DNA of 64,000 nucleotides, from the NCBI RefSeq assembly GCF_023073915.1, contig NZ_JADPKK010000010.1, forward strand, positions 1 through 64,000. The letters are read 5' to 3'. The notes beneath the pieces were generated by a model. The model did no database searches, was not told where the DNA came from, and worked only from the letters and a program-made list of their open reading frames with translations. The number at the start of each line of letters is the position of its first letter. Position 1 is the stretch's first letter. This DNA comes from Bradyrhizobium sp. 149 (GTDB taxonomy: Bacteria > Pseudomonadota > Alphaproteobacteria > Rhizobiales > Xanthobacteraceae). The translations under genes and the position numbers were made by a program. Positions 44,194 to 52,906 of this stretch are shown piece after piece.

Positions 44194-46290
44194 TCATCGA
44201 TTAAAGAGCTGCCGCATCAGCTCGTTCATCGGCTGGCTGTCCTGTTGCGCCGCCGGCGGGTCCTCCAGGGCGGGGGGCGCTGGCGAGGCTTGCGGCATCA
44301 GTGTGGATGGTGGTGCCGGAAGGCTACGGCTGCGAGCGGTGCCAGTGGCAGTGCCGGTGCCAGTGGCAGTCCCAGTCCCAGTCCCAGTCCCGTTTCCCGC
44401 GCCACTGGAAAGCCCCTGCTGGATCAGGTTGCCGATCGCCTCGCCCAGGGGGCCGCCGAGCAGGTTGTTCTGTCCGGGCTGCTGGGTTTGCGGATTGGCG
44501 TTACCGGGCGCAGTGCCGCCACCCGGCGCGGGGGTACCTCCGAGCCCAAGGCTCCCCAGGATATTGCCGAGCCCGGCTCCATCGGCGCCGAACAGCCCCT
44601 TGCCCATCTCGCGCAGCTTGGCATAGGCGGCGTCCGGATTGTCCAGCATGCCGGCCATGTCAGGATAGATCCGCGGCTGCGCCCAGGTGCCCTGGATCAT
44701 CACGGGGATGCCGAAGCCCACCGGCTCGGCGGCCCGGCCCTGGCCTTCGGTCGTCATCACCAGCTTCGGCTCGACGCGAAAGCCCAGCATCTTGGTGTCG
44801 AGGGCGATCGTGCCGGCGCCGGTCACGCGGACCAGCGGTCCGGTCAAGTTGAGATCGGTGGTCACCGCCTGGCCCTTGTCGATACGGAAGGACGCCGAGA
44901 GCTGCGACAGATCCGTGCTCTGCTCCCGGCTGTTGTCCTGGTTTGCCTGCCAGCCGGACAGCGTGCCCGATGTCAGCGAGCGGATCATCTGTGCGACGTT
45001 GATGCCGCGAATGGTGCCGTCCTGGAAATTGACGAAGGCCGTGCCCTGCATGTTCGCCATCAGCGCGCGCTGGCTGGTGCCGGCGCTGCGCAGCGCGAGC
45101 TTGGCCTGCAGCTTGCCGTCGATCCGGTCGAATTCGGCAAGGCCCTGCAGCAGCGGCAGCGCGCGCACGCCGGCGAGGTCGGAATGCATGGCAAAGCTCG
45201 GCGCGCCGCTGGTCGCATCCAGGATCACCTCGCCCGAGACCTGGCCGCCATAGGCGCCGAGATTGGCGGTGCCGGCCTTCAGCACGCCGCCGGCGAGCTT
45301 CGCATCGATCGCCAAAGGCGCAAGGCGCGCATCCCCGATCACCGCCTCGTGGGCGGAGAGCCTGATCTGCGCATCGACATAGTTGAGCCCGGACACGTCG
45401 ATCGGCGCGTCGCTCCAGGGCTGCCCGGATGCGCCTTCCGGCGATTTCGCCAGCGGAATCGCGAGCCGCTGGAAGTCGAGATCGAGCTTGACCAGAGGCT
45501 TGCTCGCGATATCGACCGAGGCCCAGCCGTTGAACGCGCCATCGCCGAGCGTGCCGTTTACGCCGTTGATCATCACGACATCGCCGCTCAGCCGCAACTC
45601 GGCGTGGCCTGCGAGCTGAGACTTCAGCACGTCGGGCATGTCGATGGCGAAATCCACCGGAATGGTCGGCCGGTCGGCTGGTGGTGCCGGCGTGGTCGCC
45701 TTGATGTCGAATTTGGTCGGGTGCTCGCCGACCCGTGCGGTGCCGGTGATGTTGATCTTGCGGTCGCGACCGACAGTCGCATCGGCGTTGATGGCGCTGA
45801 TGCGGCTCTCGACGCGATCCCGCGCGCGCGCGAATGCGATCTCGCCATCGGTGACCTTGACGCGGTCGATGGCGGCGCCATCCGTGTCGAGCGCGATTGG
45901 CTTCGACGCGCCGCCGGCATTCGGCAGGCGCTCACGCAGCAGCGGCTGATAGAGCACGGGATGGGTGATGACGAGCTCGCTGATCTTCGGGCGGCCCGAC
46001 CAGACGCTCGAGAGCGACATGTCGGCCTGCACGCTGTCGACGGTCAGGCGCGTGATGCCGCTGCGGTCCTTGGGGTCGGCCAGCGTGAGATCGTTCAGCG
46101 TCACGTTCAGCGTCGGCCACAGGCTGATCCTGGTGGTGCCGTCGATCGACAGGCGATAGCCGGTCGCGCTCTCGACTCGCGAGGCAATCGTCGAGCTCAG
46201 GAAGCCGGAGGGGATCCCGATCACCAGCAGGAGTGCGATCACGATGATGACGGCGGCCGCCGCCGCGCCGGCGAATTTCACTGCTCTCAT
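44194..46290 (-). CDS. AsmA-family protein
   Basis: 698 residues from the ATG at 46290; the longer frame upstream overlaps the promoter region. One N-terminal membrane helix (7-27) is followed by the AsmA beta-groove (IASRVESATGYRLSIDGTTRISLWPTLNVTLNDL is the signature), including a C-terminal AsmA_2 type segment (FRIDKGQAVTTDLNLTGPLVRVTGAGTIALD). AsmA-like proteins carry lipids between membranes. The C-terminal 100 residues are low-complexity with a Gly-Thr repeat coded by hexanucleotides. Divergent from the crp-like gene. Confidence 0.88.
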   Translation of the reverse strand: MRAVKFAGAAAAAVIIVIALLLVIGIPSGFLSSTIASRVESATGYRLSIDGTTRISLWPTLNVTLNDLTLADPKDRSGITRLTVDSVQADMSLSSVWSGRPKISELVITHPVLYQPLLRERLPNAGGASKPIALDTDGAAIDRVKVTDGEIAFARARDRVESRISAINADATVGRDRKINITGTARVGEHPTKFDIKATTPAPPADRPTIPVDFAIDMPDVLKSQLAGHAELRLSGDVVMINGVNGTLGDGAFNGWASVDIASKPLVKLDLDFQRLAIPLAKSPEGASGQPWSDAPIDVSGLNYVDAQIRLSAHEAVIGDARLAPLAIDAKLAGGVLKAGTANLGAYGGQVSGEVILDATSGAPSFAMHSDLAGVRALPLLQGLAEFDRIDGKLQAKLALRSAGTSQRALMANMQGTAFVNFQDGTIRGINVAQMIRSLTSGTLSGWQANQDNSREQSTDLSQLSASFRIDKGQAVTTDLNLTGPLVRVTGAGTIALDTKMLGFRVEPKLVMTTEGQGRAAEPVGFGIPVMIQGTWAQPRIYPDMAGMLDNPDAAYAKLREMGKGLFGADGAGLGNILGSLGLGGTPAPGGGTAPGNANPQTQQPGQNNLLGGPLGEAIGNLIQQGLSSGAGNGTGTGTGTATGTGTATGTARSRSLPAPPSTLMPQASPAPPALEDPPAAQQDSQPMNELMRQLFNR
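44339..44392. repeat. Hexanucleotide tandem repeat inside the AsmA gene
   Basis: Nine units of GTGCCA, GTGGCA or GTCCCA in a row, coding on the minus strand for alternating Gly/Thr/Ala-Thr. Six-base units keep the frame, so changes in copy number would only alter tail length. Confidence 0.7.
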
Positions 46291-46417
46291 GTCGACTTTC
46301 CAACGACGGACAATCGGCGTCGAATCCGGCAGATGACCGTCCTTTGCGCCTGAGTTTATCCCGGGACGGGAAGCGGCTCCAAGCGCGTAAAAATAGTCTA
46401 GGGGTGCTGCAAAGTTA

Positions 46418-46433
46418 TGTGACTTATGACACA
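46418..46433. promoter_or_regulatory. Near-perfect CRP box upstream of the crp-like gene
   Basis: TGTGACTTATGACACA matches nine of ten TGTGA-N6-TCACA positions and has further symmetric flanks (AAGT and ACTT). It is centred 88 bases before the start at 46513, in the divergent region with the AsmA gene. Autoregulation is the simplest reading. Confidence 0.55.
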
Positions 46434-46512
46434 CTTCCCCGGCGCGGTTTTACGCGATCCTGATGTTGATGGTTCCAGGCGATTTGCCAACGAAATTCAC
46501 AAGGACATTGAA

Positions 46513-47187
46513 ATGAGCAAGCAGGCCGAATTTGCGGTCATCCTGAAGATGAATGCCATGTTCGCCGATCTCGGCGCAGACGAGCTCCAGCGGCTGGCGA
46601 ATCTCTGCCACACCCAGCATCTGGGGAGCGGCGAGGTGCTATTCCAGAAGGGCGACGCGGGCGACGCGCTGTTCGGCGTGCGCCGAGGCCAGGTTCGTAT
46701 CGAGACCGGCGCCTCCGACGGCAGCCGGCTGACACTGAACTTCATGGGGCCGGGCGACCTGTTCGGCGAGGTTGCGGTGCTGGACGGCCAGAGCCGCACC
46801 GCGGATGCGACCGCGGGTGAAGCCAGCGAGCTGTTCGTGCTGCGGCGCGAAGACTTTCTCGCTTTCCTCGAACGCGAGCCGAAGGTCGGGATCAAGATCA
46901 TCGCGCTGCTGTGCCAGCGCATCCGCTGGCAGAGCGAGCGCATGGAAGAGTCGATGCTCCAGCCGCTGCCGGTTCGCCTCGCGCGGCGCCTCTGCGCGCT
47001 CGCCGCCGATTTCGGCTCGGAGGTGCACATCTCGCAGGAGCAACTCGGCGTCTTCGTCGGCGCCGCCCGCGAGAGCGTCAACCGTCAGCTTCAGGCCTGG
47101 CGCAAGGAAGCGATCCTCGATCTCCAGCGCGGCCGCATCCTGCTGCGGAACATGACTAAGCTGACGGCGATCGCGCGGAACGAGTAG
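46513..47187 (+). CDS. Crp/Fnr-family regulator, probable cAMP receptor
   Basis: 224 residues from the ATG at 46513 (AAGGA upstream). The cyclic-nucleotide pocket keeps E86 (FGEVAVLDG) and R95-T96 (SRTADAT), the phosphate- and ribose-binding residues of CRP. The recognition helix has R186, E187 and R191 (AARESVNRQL), as in E. coli CRP, which predicts TGTGA-N6-TCACA sites. It lacks the N-terminal cysteines of Fnr. Perfect sites of that type occur at 24241 and 54643. Confidence 0.85.
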   Translation: MSKQAEFAVILKMNAMFADLGADELQRLANLCHTQHLGSGEVLFQKGDAGDALFGVRRGQVRIETGASDGSRLTLNFMGPGDLFGEVAVLDGQSRTADATAGEASELFVLRREDFLAFLEREPKVGIKIIALLCQRIRWQSERMEESMLQPLPVRLARRLCALAADFGSEVHISQEQLGVFVGAARESVNRQLQAWRKEAILDLQRGRILLRNMTKLTAIARNE

Positions 47188-47191
47188 GGGT

Positions 47192-47557
47192 TCAACCGAT
47201 CGGAAGCCTGCGCCGACGGACACGATCCCGGTCGATGGTCACGATGCTGCCCTGGATCTCGTCTTCAGTCAGGGTGGACAGAACCACGGCGAGTCGAGAT
47301 CGGACACCGGCTTCTGTCCAGTCACCATTCCGAAAAAGAATGAGGCTTGGGCTATCGTTGCCCGCTGTCGCAATCAACCGAGGGTAATCGAGATCAGCGG
47401 TGACGATGGTGCGGACCTCCTGCTTGGCTCGCTCGATGATTTCAACGTCGCTGGCAGCGTGAAGCCCGATCTCGGATGCGTGGACGGCGTCATATCCCAA
47501 TTCCGTGAGCCAACCCGACAAGGTCGGCGAGAGGGGCATGTCGACAAGAAATTTCAC
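47192..47557 (-). CDS. DUF5615-type PIN-like toxin
   Basis: 121 residues. The start MKFLVDMPLSPTLSGWLTELGYDAVH and the later VTADLDYPRL hold the acidic residues of a PIN-like nuclease fold. Its start overlaps the stop of the upstream DUF433 gene by ATGA. Such pairs are type II toxin-antitoxin modules in which the toxin is a probable RNase. It ends four bases from the convergent crp-like stop. Confidence 0.8.
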   Translation of the reverse strand: MKFLVDMPLSPTLSGWLTELGYDAVHASEIGLHAASDVEIIERAKQEVRTIVTADLDYPRLIATAGNDSPSLILFRNGDWTEAGVRSRLAVVLSTLTEDEIQGSIVTIDRDRVRRRRLPIG

Positions 47558-47793
47558 TTCACCGGCACAGTCGGCCTGAGCTCAACGGTTTCATCCTCGG
47601 CGAGAAAAGCCGCGTAGCGCAAGGCTTCGTCGATGTCTTCGCGTTCGAGGTAAGGGTAGTCCTTTAGGACGGATTCACGGGTTTCGCCGGCTGCCAGGAG
47701 GCCGAGCAGCCGGGCGACCGGAAATCGCAGTCCGCGGATACAGGGCTTGCCGGTGCAGACCGCGGGATCAATCGTGATGCGTGCGAATGTCAT
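47554..47793 (-). CDS. DUF433-domain antitoxin
   Basis: 79 residues from the ATG at 47793. RITIDPAVCTGKPCIRGLRFPVARLLGLLAAGE is the DUF433 signature, an HTH-like DNA-binding fold, and DYPYLEREDIDEALRYAA follows. It is the first gene of the pair with the PIN-like toxin and overlaps it by four bases. It lies 64 bases after the RND pump stop and could also receive transcripts from that operon. Confidence 0.82.
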   Translation of the reverse strand: MTFARITIDPAVCTGKPCIRGLRFPVARLLGLLAAGETRESVLKDYPYLEREDIDEALRYAAFLAEDETVELRPTVPVK

Positions 47794-47857
47794 GCCCCCA
47801 ACATAGCGCGTGCGGGCGAGATCCGCCAGATCGAGCCGAAGGCCTGATCGCCGGCAA

Positions 47858-50800
47858 TTATTCCGCTGCGGGATGCACGATGCCCTTGGGCACCGGCGCT
47901 GCCTCTGCGGGCGCCGAGCCGTGATGGGCGTCGTCCGCATCTTCGCTGTGCACGACCAGCCGCTTGCCAAAGCGCCAGATCAGGGCGCCGAGATCGTCCA
48001 TCACCATGAACATCGCAGGCACGAACACCAGCGACAGGATGGTCGAGAAGATCAGGCCGCCGATCACCGCGAGCGCCATCGGCGAGCGGAACTCGCCGCC
48101 CGCGCCGACCGCAAGCGCGCTTGGCATCATGCCGGCCGCCATCGCGATGGTGGTCATCACGATCGGGCGTGCGCGTTTCATGCCTGCGTCGATCATGGCT
48201 TCTTCACGCGGTGTGCCGGCGCGAATGGACTCGATGGCGAATTCCACCAGCATGATCGCGTTCTTGGTGACGATGCCCATCAGCATCAGGATGCCGATCC
48301 ACACCGGGGTGGTGAGCTGCTTGCCGGTGACCAGCAGGGCCGCGATTGCGCCGCCGATCGAGAGCGGCAGCGAGAACAGAATGGTGATCGGCTGCAGGAA
48401 AGTGCCGAACAGCAGCACCAGCACGGCGTACACCATCATCAGGCCCGCCGTGATCGCCGTGGCAAAGCCTTCGGACAGTTCATTCAGGCTTTCGGCATCG
48501 CCGGAGGGTGAGACCTTCACGCCCTTCGGCCGGCTCTTCATGACCGGAAGGTCGTAGATCTTCTTGGTGGCGTCGCCGAGCGCGGCGGAGCCGACGAGAT
48601 CGGCCGCGACAGTCGCCTGTCGCTCGCGATCGTAACGGTTGATGCTGGTCGGACCTTGGTCGAGCTTGACGTCGGCGATGACGGAGAGCGGCACGCCGCC
48701 CTTCTCGCCGTGCTCGCCGAGCGGCACGCGCAATTGCTGGAGCGTCTTCAGATTGCCACGCGCGGCGTCCTCGAGCTGCACGCGGATTGGCACCAGACGG
48801 TCGCCGACATCGAACTTGGCGAGCGCCGGCCCGACGTCGCCGATGGTGGCGACCCGGATGGTCTGCGACAGGCTTTCGGTCGAGACGCCGAGCCGTGCGG
48901 CGAGATCGGCGCGCGGTTCGACGCGCAGCTCGGGCCGCTCCAGCGTGGTTTCCGAGATCACGTTGGAGATGGTCGGAATCCGCTTCATCTGTGTCGCGAG
49001 CTCGCTGGCGACGTTGTTGACGATGTTGGCGTCTGCGCCGGTCACAACCAGCGAGATGGCGCGCAGGCCGTTCTCGTCGAGGAACCAGAAGCGGATGTCT
49101 GGAATGTTCTCCAGCTCCTGGCTGATCGAGAATTCAAGCTCGCGCTGGGTGATGTCGCGGCTGTCCTTGGGCGTGTAGTTGATGATCAAAGCGGCGCGCC
49201 GGACTTCCTGGGTGCCCGGTGGAACGCGCCCGCCATCGACGAAGATGCTCTTCACCTCAGGCCGCTTGCGCAGCCGCGCGACGATGTCCTCGGTGACTTT
49301 TTCGGTGTAGGCGAGCTGGGTGCCCGGCGGCAGCTCGAGGGCAACCAGTGAGCGCGAGCTGTCCTGCGCCGGCAGAAAACCCTGCGGCAGCAGCGTAATG
49401 CTCCAGATCGAGGCGGCGAACACGCCGAAGCCGACCAGCACCGTGATGAAATAGTGCTTCACCGACCAGGCCACGAGCCTGTGATAGGACCGCAGCACGC
49501 GGCCGGGCGGCGGCTCTTGGTGATTGCCATGTTTGAGGAAGTAGGCGGCGAGCACCGGCGTGACGAAGCGCGCCGCGAGCAGCGAGAAGAACACCTGCAC
49601 CGAGACGGTGATGCCGAACTGCTTGAAGAACTGTCCGGCGATGCCCGACATGAAGCTGGCGGGTGCGAAGATCGCGATGATCGTCAGCGAGATCGCGATC
49701 ACCGCGAGGCCGATCTCGTCGGCGGCCTCCAGGGCGGCACGATAGGGCGATTTGCCCATGTTCATGTGCCTGACGATGTTCTCGATCTCGACGATGGCGT
49801 CGTCGACCAGAATACCCGTCGACAGCGTGATGGCGAGGAAGCTGACGAGGTTGAGCGAGAAGCCGAGCAGGTCCATCGCCCAGAACGCCGGGAAGATCGA
49901 CAACGGCAGCGAGATCGCGGCGATGATGGTGGCGCGCAGGTCGCGCAGGAACAACAGCACGATGACGACGGCGAGGATGGCGCCTTCGAACAGGGTCGAG
50001 ATCGCCGCGTGGTAATTGCCGTTGGTATACTCGACCGAGGTGTCGATCACCTTCAGGTCGACGTCGGGATAGGTGGCCTTGAGCGAGTCGATGCGCTTCT
50101 GCACGGCCTCGGCCACCTTCACGTCGCTGGCACCCTTGGAGCGCTTGATACCAAGCGCGACGATCGGCTCGCCGTTGAAGCGGGCGAAGGTGCGGCGGTC
50201 CGCGATGGTGTCGGTGACGGTGCCGAGATCGTCGAGCCGGACCTCGCCGCCGCCGAACAGCGGAATCATGGTGCCTGCGAGGTCGCTCAGCGTCTTGGCG
50301 CCGGCGAGGGTGCGGATCGCCTGGTCGTTCTTGCCGATCTCGGCGCGGCCGCCGGCGACGTCGACATTGGTGCCGCGCAGGCTCTGGCTGACATTGACGG
50401 CAGTCAGCCCCATCGACTGCAGGCGGTCGGGATCGAGCGAGACCAGGATCTCGCGCTCGACACCGCCGATGCGCTCGACCTGGGCGACGCCGCGCACGCC
50501 CTGCAGTGCGCGCTTGACCACGTCGTCGACGAAATATGAGAGCTGTTCCGGCGTCTTGCCGGGCGAGATCGCGGCGTAGGTGACGATCGGCAGGCCGATG
50601 ACGTCGACGCGCTGGATCAGGGGTTCGGTGACGTTTTGCGGCAGGTTGGAGCGCACGCGCGTCACCGCGTCCTTGACGTCGTTGAGCGCGCGGTCGGTGT
50701 TGGTTTCCAGCGCGAACTGGATGGTCGTTACCGAGAGGCCGTCGGTGATCTGCGAGGTGATGTGCCTGACGCCTTCGACACCGGAGACGGCGTCTTCAAC

Positions 50801-51004
50801 CGTCTTGGTGACCTGGGATTCGAGCTCGGCGGGTGCCGCGCCGAACTGCGATACCGCGACCGAGATCACGGGAATGTCCGCCGAGGGCAGCCGCGTCACC
50901 GCGAGCTTGGTGAAGGACACCCAGCCGAGGATCAGGAGGATGATGGAAAAAACGACCGACGGCAGCGGATTGCGGATCGACCATGCCGAGATATTGAGAG
51001 CCAT
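47858..51004 (-). CDS. RND efflux pump inner-membrane subunit (HAE1/AcrB-like)
   Basis: 1048 residues, full length, with the 12-helix RND pattern and two large periplasmic loops. The proton-relay pair is in STGILVDDAIVEIEN (TM4) and the lysine in MLMGIVTKNAIMLVEF (TM10), so it should be active. Its start overlaps the adaptor stop by one base. It exports drugs or toxic compounds with the adaptor and a TolC-type channel encoded elsewhere. Confidence 0.93.
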   Translation of the reverse strand: MALNISAWSIRNPLPSVVFSIILLILGWVSFTKLAVTRLPSADIPVISVAVSQFGAAPAELESQVTKTVEDAVSGVEGVRHITSQITDGLSVTTIQFALETNTDRALNDVKDAVTRVRSNLPQNVTEPLIQRVDVIGLPIVTYAAISPGKTPEQLSYFVDDVVKRALQGVRGVAQVERIGGVEREILVSLDPDRLQSMGLTAVNVSQSLRGTNVDVAGGRAEIGKNDQAIRTLAGAKTLSDLAGTMIPLFGGGEVRLDDLGTVTDTIADRRTFARFNGEPIVALGIKRSKGASDVKVAEAVQKRIDSLKATYPDVDLKVIDTSVEYTNGNYHAAISTLFEGAILAVVIVLLFLRDLRATIIAAISLPLSIFPAFWAMDLLGFSLNLVSFLAITLSTGILVDDAIVEIENIVRHMNMGKSPYRAALEAADEIGLAVIAISLTIIAIFAPASFMSGIAGQFFKQFGITVSVQVFFSLLAARFVTPVLAAYFLKHGNHQEPPPGRVLRSYHRLVAWSVKHYFITVLVGFGVFAASIWSITLLPQGFLPAQDSSRSLVALELPPGTQLAYTEKVTEDIVARLRKRPEVKSIFVDGGRVPPGTQEVRRAALIINYTPKDSRDITQRELEFSISQELENIPDIRFWFLDENGLRAISLVVTGADANIVNNVASELATQMKRIPTISNVISETTLERPELRVEPRADLAARLGVSTESLSQTIRVATIGDVGPALAKFDVGDRLVPIRVQLEDAARGNLKTLQQLRVPLGEHGEKGGVPLSVIADVKLDQGPTSINRYDRERQATVAADLVGSAALGDATKKIYDLPVMKSRPKGVKVSPSGDAESLNELSEGFATAITAGLMMVYAVLVLLFGTFLQPITILFSLPLSIGGAIAALLVTGKQLTTPVWIGILMLMGIVTKNAIMLVEFAIESIRAGTPREEAMIDAGMKRARPIVMTTIAMAAGMMPSALAVGAGGEFRSPMALAVIGGLIFSTILSLVFVPAMFMVMDDLGALIWRFGKRLVVHSEDADDAHHGSAPAEAAPVPKGIVHPAAE

Positions 51005-51933
51005 CAGCGTACCCGCGTGCGATCGAGTTCATCGGCGAACATGGTCTTGATCTGGTCGCCGTCATGCAGCGAAGAGCCGGCGTCGGCCACGACGATTTCG
51101 CCGACGTTGAGGCCTTCCAGGATTTCCGTCGCGCTGTCGGACGACAGCCCGACCCGTACCTTGCGCGTCTCGACAATGTTGGCCTTGACGACCTGCACGG
51201 TGAGATGGTCGATCGCGGTCTTGGGAACCGCGACGCCGCAGCTTCGCTTGGCGTCGATCGAGGCGCGGGCGAACACGCCGACTTTCAGCGAGGGATTGTT
51301 GGTGACGCTGATGCGAACGCGCCCAAGCTGGGTGGCGCGATCAATTTCGGGCGCGACCAGCCTGACCCGCCCGATCAAATCGGGCGCGTCGTCGCGACTG
51401 ATGCGCACGGTCGCGCCGGAGCTGAGCTTGGGCATGTGCACCGCCGGGACCTGCGCGTCCAGCTCGATCTCGTTGTTGACGGCGATGCGGAACATCGGGC
51501 CGGCCTGCGGCGAGGCCGGCGCGCCGACGATGGTGCGGACCTCGGTGACGAGCCCTGGCGCAGGGGCCTTCAGCGAGACCGGACCTTGCTGGCCGGGCCG
51601 CTGCGGCTGGCCCGGGATCTGGGGCGGGGCGGTTAGGCGTGCCAGCTCCTGATTGTCGGTGACAAGGGTACCTTCGGTGACGAAGAGGTCGGTGACCCTG
51701 GATCCCTCCTGGTCGGCCACGACCACGGCTTCGCGGCGCGGCACGAAGAAGCCGGTCACCCGGACCAGGTCGGAGAAGCAGGCATTGGTCGACTTCGTCA
51801 CGATGACCAGTGCCTCGCTCGGCGTCTCCTTGGCTTCGGGGCGATGCCGGTGCTCGAACAGATAATAGCCGACGCCGAGCGCGACGACGAAGACCACCGT
51901 TCCGGCCGGCTTGAGATAATGGGAGAGATTCAT
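51004..51933 (-). CDS. RND efflux periplasmic adaptor (membrane fusion protein)
   Basis: 309 residues from the ATG at 51933. A single N-terminal membrane helix (about 10-28) precedes a lipoyl domain split by a very short hairpin (Gln/Pro-rich PPQIPGQPQRPGQQGP), then the barrel. It shares NACFSDLVRVTG with the orphan adaptor at 25538 (KSCFSDIVEATG). It couples the pump at 47858 to the outer-membrane channel. Overlap with the pump start shows co-translation. Confidence 0.9.
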   Translation of the reverse strand: MNLSHYLKPAGTVVFVVALGVGYYLFEHRHRPEAKETPSEALVIVTKSTNACFSDLVRVTGFFVPRREAVVVADQEGSRVTDLFVTEGTLVTDNQELARLTAPPQIPGQPQRPGQQGPVSLKAPAPGLVTEVRTIVGAPASPQAGPMFRIAVNNEIELDAQVPAVHMPKLSSGATVRISRDDAPDLIGRVRLVAPEIDRATQLGRVRISVTNNPSLKVGVFARASIDAKRSCGVAVPKTAIDHLTVQVVKANIVETRKVRVGLSSDSATEILEGLNVGEIVVADAGSSLHDGDQIKTMFADELDRTRVR

Positions 51934-52091
51934 CGCCGGATCGTCCTGGCCTGGCTCACGGCCATCCGCACGCGGCCCATGGAGAGCGTTTCCCTGAAAT
52001 AAAGCAGCGTCCCGCAAGACTGCGGGACGCGTTCTGGAAGCGAGACTTTACACCACATCACGACTTGTCACTTCAAAGGATTACGTCGTGC

Positions 52092-52763
52092 TCATTTCGA
52101 TGCGGTGGTCTTGTTTTCCATGTTGACGACCTGCACGCGACGATTGATCTCCGCCATCGGCTGGGCCGGGTCCTTCAGCTTGCTCTTGCCGTAGCCGACG
52201 GTGACGAGGTCGGCCGCGGAGATGCTGTATTTGTCGACCAGGTAGCGCTTGATCGAATCCGCGCGGCGCTCCGACAGGTCCTGATTGTAGCCCTCGCCGC
52301 CGGCGGCGTCGGTGTGGCCGGCGACCACGAAAGTCGAGCCTTTCAGGTCGGGGCTGGTCAGCGCGCGGCCGAGCGCCTGTACCGAGGCAAGCGATTTGGC
52401 GCTGATATTGGCTGAGTTGTAGTCGAACGTGATTTCCAGATCGATGTTCGGCTTGTCCTTGGCCACCGACGCGATTTCCTCACGCTCGGTCGACGAAAGC
52501 GAGCGCGTCGAGCGGCCGCGCACGGACTGGATCAGCTTGGTCTCCGCCGCATTGGGTGCGGGATCGGCCTGCGGAGCGACCGAGAGGCCGCGGGTCAGCG
52601 GCTTTTTCGGCGGCGGCGCCAGCGCGCGGACGATCTCGTCCTCGGTGACGTTCTTGCTGTTGCCGTCGTCGCCGGCGAATGCGAGCGGGATCGTCAGCGA
52701 CAGCGCGGCGCCGACGGTGATGATGGACAGGATTGCGGTAAGTCCCTTTGCAGCCAATCTCAT
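52092..52763 (-). CDS. OmpA-family peptidoglycan-binding protein
   Basis: 223 residues from the ATG at 52763 (GGAGGG upstream). The signal peptide ends near AFAGDD. The C-terminal OmpA-like domain (about 110-218) contains FVVAGHTDAAGGEGYNQDLSERRADSIKRYLV and RRVQVVNM. A long linker joins them. It anchors something to peptidoglycan. It is transcribed after the TPR caspase-fold gene with 143 bases between, so the two may act together in the envelope. Confidence 0.88.
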   Translation of the reverse strand: MRLAAKGLTAILSIITVGAALSLTIPLAFAGDDGNSKNVTEDEIVRALAPPPKKPLTRGLSVAPQADPAPNAAETKLIQSVRGRSTRSLSSTEREEIASVAKDKPNIDLEITFDYNSANISAKSLASVQALGRALTSPDLKGSTFVVAGHTDAAGGEGYNQDLSERRADSIKRYLVDKYSISAADLVTVGYGKSKLKDPAQPMAEINRRVQVVNMENKTTASK

Positions 52764-52906
52764 AGCCAGTCCCTCCTGCGCAGCCAGCTCGCGCGGTTCC
52801 AAAATCCTGCAATAGGTCCCCGACGGGCGACCTGCGGCATCCGTTCAATTAGTCATCGCCGGGCCGTCGCGGGTTCGAGGCACATCAGCCCCGATTCAAA
52901 GAAATA

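Noticed and set aside
42285..46353. Plus-strand frames of 570 and 769 residues
   Set aside because: They are antisense to the cyclase and AsmA genes; compositions are shadow-like and no motif is seen.
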